Source: Lachnospiraceae bacterium (GTDB lineage Bacteria > Bacillota > Clostridia > Lachnospirales > Lachnospiraceae). Taken from it: 34,390 bases of DNA. This document shows positions 34,219 through 34,390 of this stretch, one piece after another. The stretch is from contig JAGACK010000055.1 of NCBI GenBank assembly GCA_017614155.1, positions 1-34,390 of the forward strand. The letters run 5' to 3'. The notes beneath the pieces are model-generated. The model was not told the origin of the DNA, did no database searches, and saw only the letters and a program-made list of their open reading frames with translations. How positions within the stretch are numbered: position 1 is the stretch's first letter; every line of letters starts with the position of its first letter. The position numbers were made by a program, and so were the translations under genes.

Positions 34219-34255
34219 ATTAAAAGTTGAAGAACAAACATAATTCCATTGTTAG

Positions 34256-34324
34256 AGTCGGGAGACTTTCGCCATTCCGGGTCGGGATAAAATCGCCAAT
34301 CTCAGTCGGTTTATAATCGCCAAT
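34256..34324. repeat. Three 21-bp iteron-like direct repeats upstream of the coat operon
   Basis: Units at 34256-34276, 34280-34300 and 34304-34324 recur with an exact 24-bp period. All share GTCGG at the left and CGCCA(A/T)T at the right; the second and third both end in ATCGCCAAT. They lie in the 122-bp gap between the pIII-like gene and the gene ending at 34341. Regular spacing near two and a quarter helical turns is typical of iterons or tandem regulator sites. Confidence 0.7.
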
Positions 34325-34340
34325 GCACCCAACTCAAATC

Positions 34341-34390
34341 TTATTTCTTTGAAGCAGAAACTTTCGTTCCGGTTTCTATTGCAAATGTCT
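34341..34390 (-). CDS. C-terminus of an upstream phage gene (cut by window edge)
   Basis: An open frame enters from the right edge on the minus strand and ends at a TAA at 34341-34343; the visible residues are TFAIETGTKVSASKK. In filamentous phages the gene before pIII is usually a major coat or other virion protein. This Lys-rich, small-residue tail is compatible with a short phage protein but is too short to identify. It could also be chance open frame. Confidence 0.35.
   Translation of the reverse strand, partial: TFAIETGTKVSASKK

Larger units (their letters stand above)
29440..34390 (-). mobile_element. Inovirus-like (filamentous phage) prophage, right end outside the window
   Basis: The block contains, in minus-strand order, a pIII-like coat protein, pVI-like membrane protein, Zot-type ATPase, rolling-circle initiator and tyrosine integrase beside tRNA-Lys. 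Base composition changes sharply: a sampled 60-base block at 30961 is 25% GC, against 55% at 16081 in host genes. The Zot ATPase is the diagnostic inovirus protein. No terminase, portal or tail genes are present, which excludes a tailed phage. The major coat protein and ssDNA-binding protein genes are not in the window and are presumably past its right edge. Confidence 0.85.

Noticed and set aside
29440-34390. Tailed prophage or integrative conjugative element
   Set aside because: No terminase, portal, tail, relaxase or coupling-protein signatures are visible; the Zot-type ATPase and small membrane proteins fit a filamentous phage instead.

Overview
The window looks like chromosomal DNA of a plant-polysaccharide-degrading Firmicute, most likely a Lachnospiraceae member from gut or rumen. 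Three things suggest this: the protein families (YesM/YesN two-component pair, LplA/LplB/YtcP-type transporter, YesL, GH10 with CBM9, GH43, DUF4867, sn-glycerol-1-phosphate dehydrogenase), strong AGGAGG-type ribosome sites, and lipoprotein signal peptides without any sign of an outer membrane. The genus cannot be fixed from sequence alone.

Region 1 (1-6573, minus strand) is a maltodextrin operon in the order malE-malF-malG-lacI-malQ-glgP, with glgP cut by the window edge. One good promoter lies upstream of malE and carries two LacI-type operators that are exact inverted copies of each other. A hairpin with a T tract sits between the binding-protein gene and the permeases. Imported maltodextrin would be rearranged by MalQ and phosphorolysed by GlgP under a co-transcribed LacI-family regulator.

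Region 2 (6731-14001) holds a hybrid histidine kinase (sensor, HAMP, HisKA, HATPase, REC, HPt) followed closely by sn-glycerol-1-phosphate dehydrogenase. Next come a near-perfect 33-bp inverted repeat between convergent genes, a divergently transcribed DUF4867 gene, a lipoprotein of unknown function, and a cytoplasmic alpha-amylase-family enzyme with a Lys/Pro/Glu repeat tail.

Region 3 (14055-28980, plus strand) is a xylan/hemicellulose utilisation locus. It comprises an SGNH lipoprotein, a cytoplasmic SGNH esterase, a type-B carboxylesterase, a YesM/YesN kinase-regulator pair, an oligosaccharide ABC importer (binding protein, two permeases, no ATPase), YesL, a cytoplasmic GH43, a surface-anchored GH10-CBM9 xylanase and a CE4-type deacetylase. 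The apparent logic is surface cleavage by GH10, import, and then intracellular debranching and deacetylation.

Region 4 (29003-29439) is a tRNA operon, Arg(TCT)-His(GTG)-Gln(TTG)-Lys(TTT), with a near-consensus promoter.

Region 5 (29440 to the end, minus strand) is a visibly AT-richer integrated element whose integrase gene abuts the 3' end of tRNA-Lys. Reading on the minus strand its genes are a pIII-like minor coat protein, a pVI-like membrane protein, a Zot/pI-type morphogenesis ATPase, a rolling-circle replication initiator and a tyrosine recombinase. This is the architecture of a filamentous phage (inovirus) prophage in a Gram-positive host, and I consider it the most interesting part of the window. 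Its right end, and probably its major coat and ssDNA-binding genes, lie outside the window. No coding gap longer than about 300 bases remains apart from the tRNA operon.
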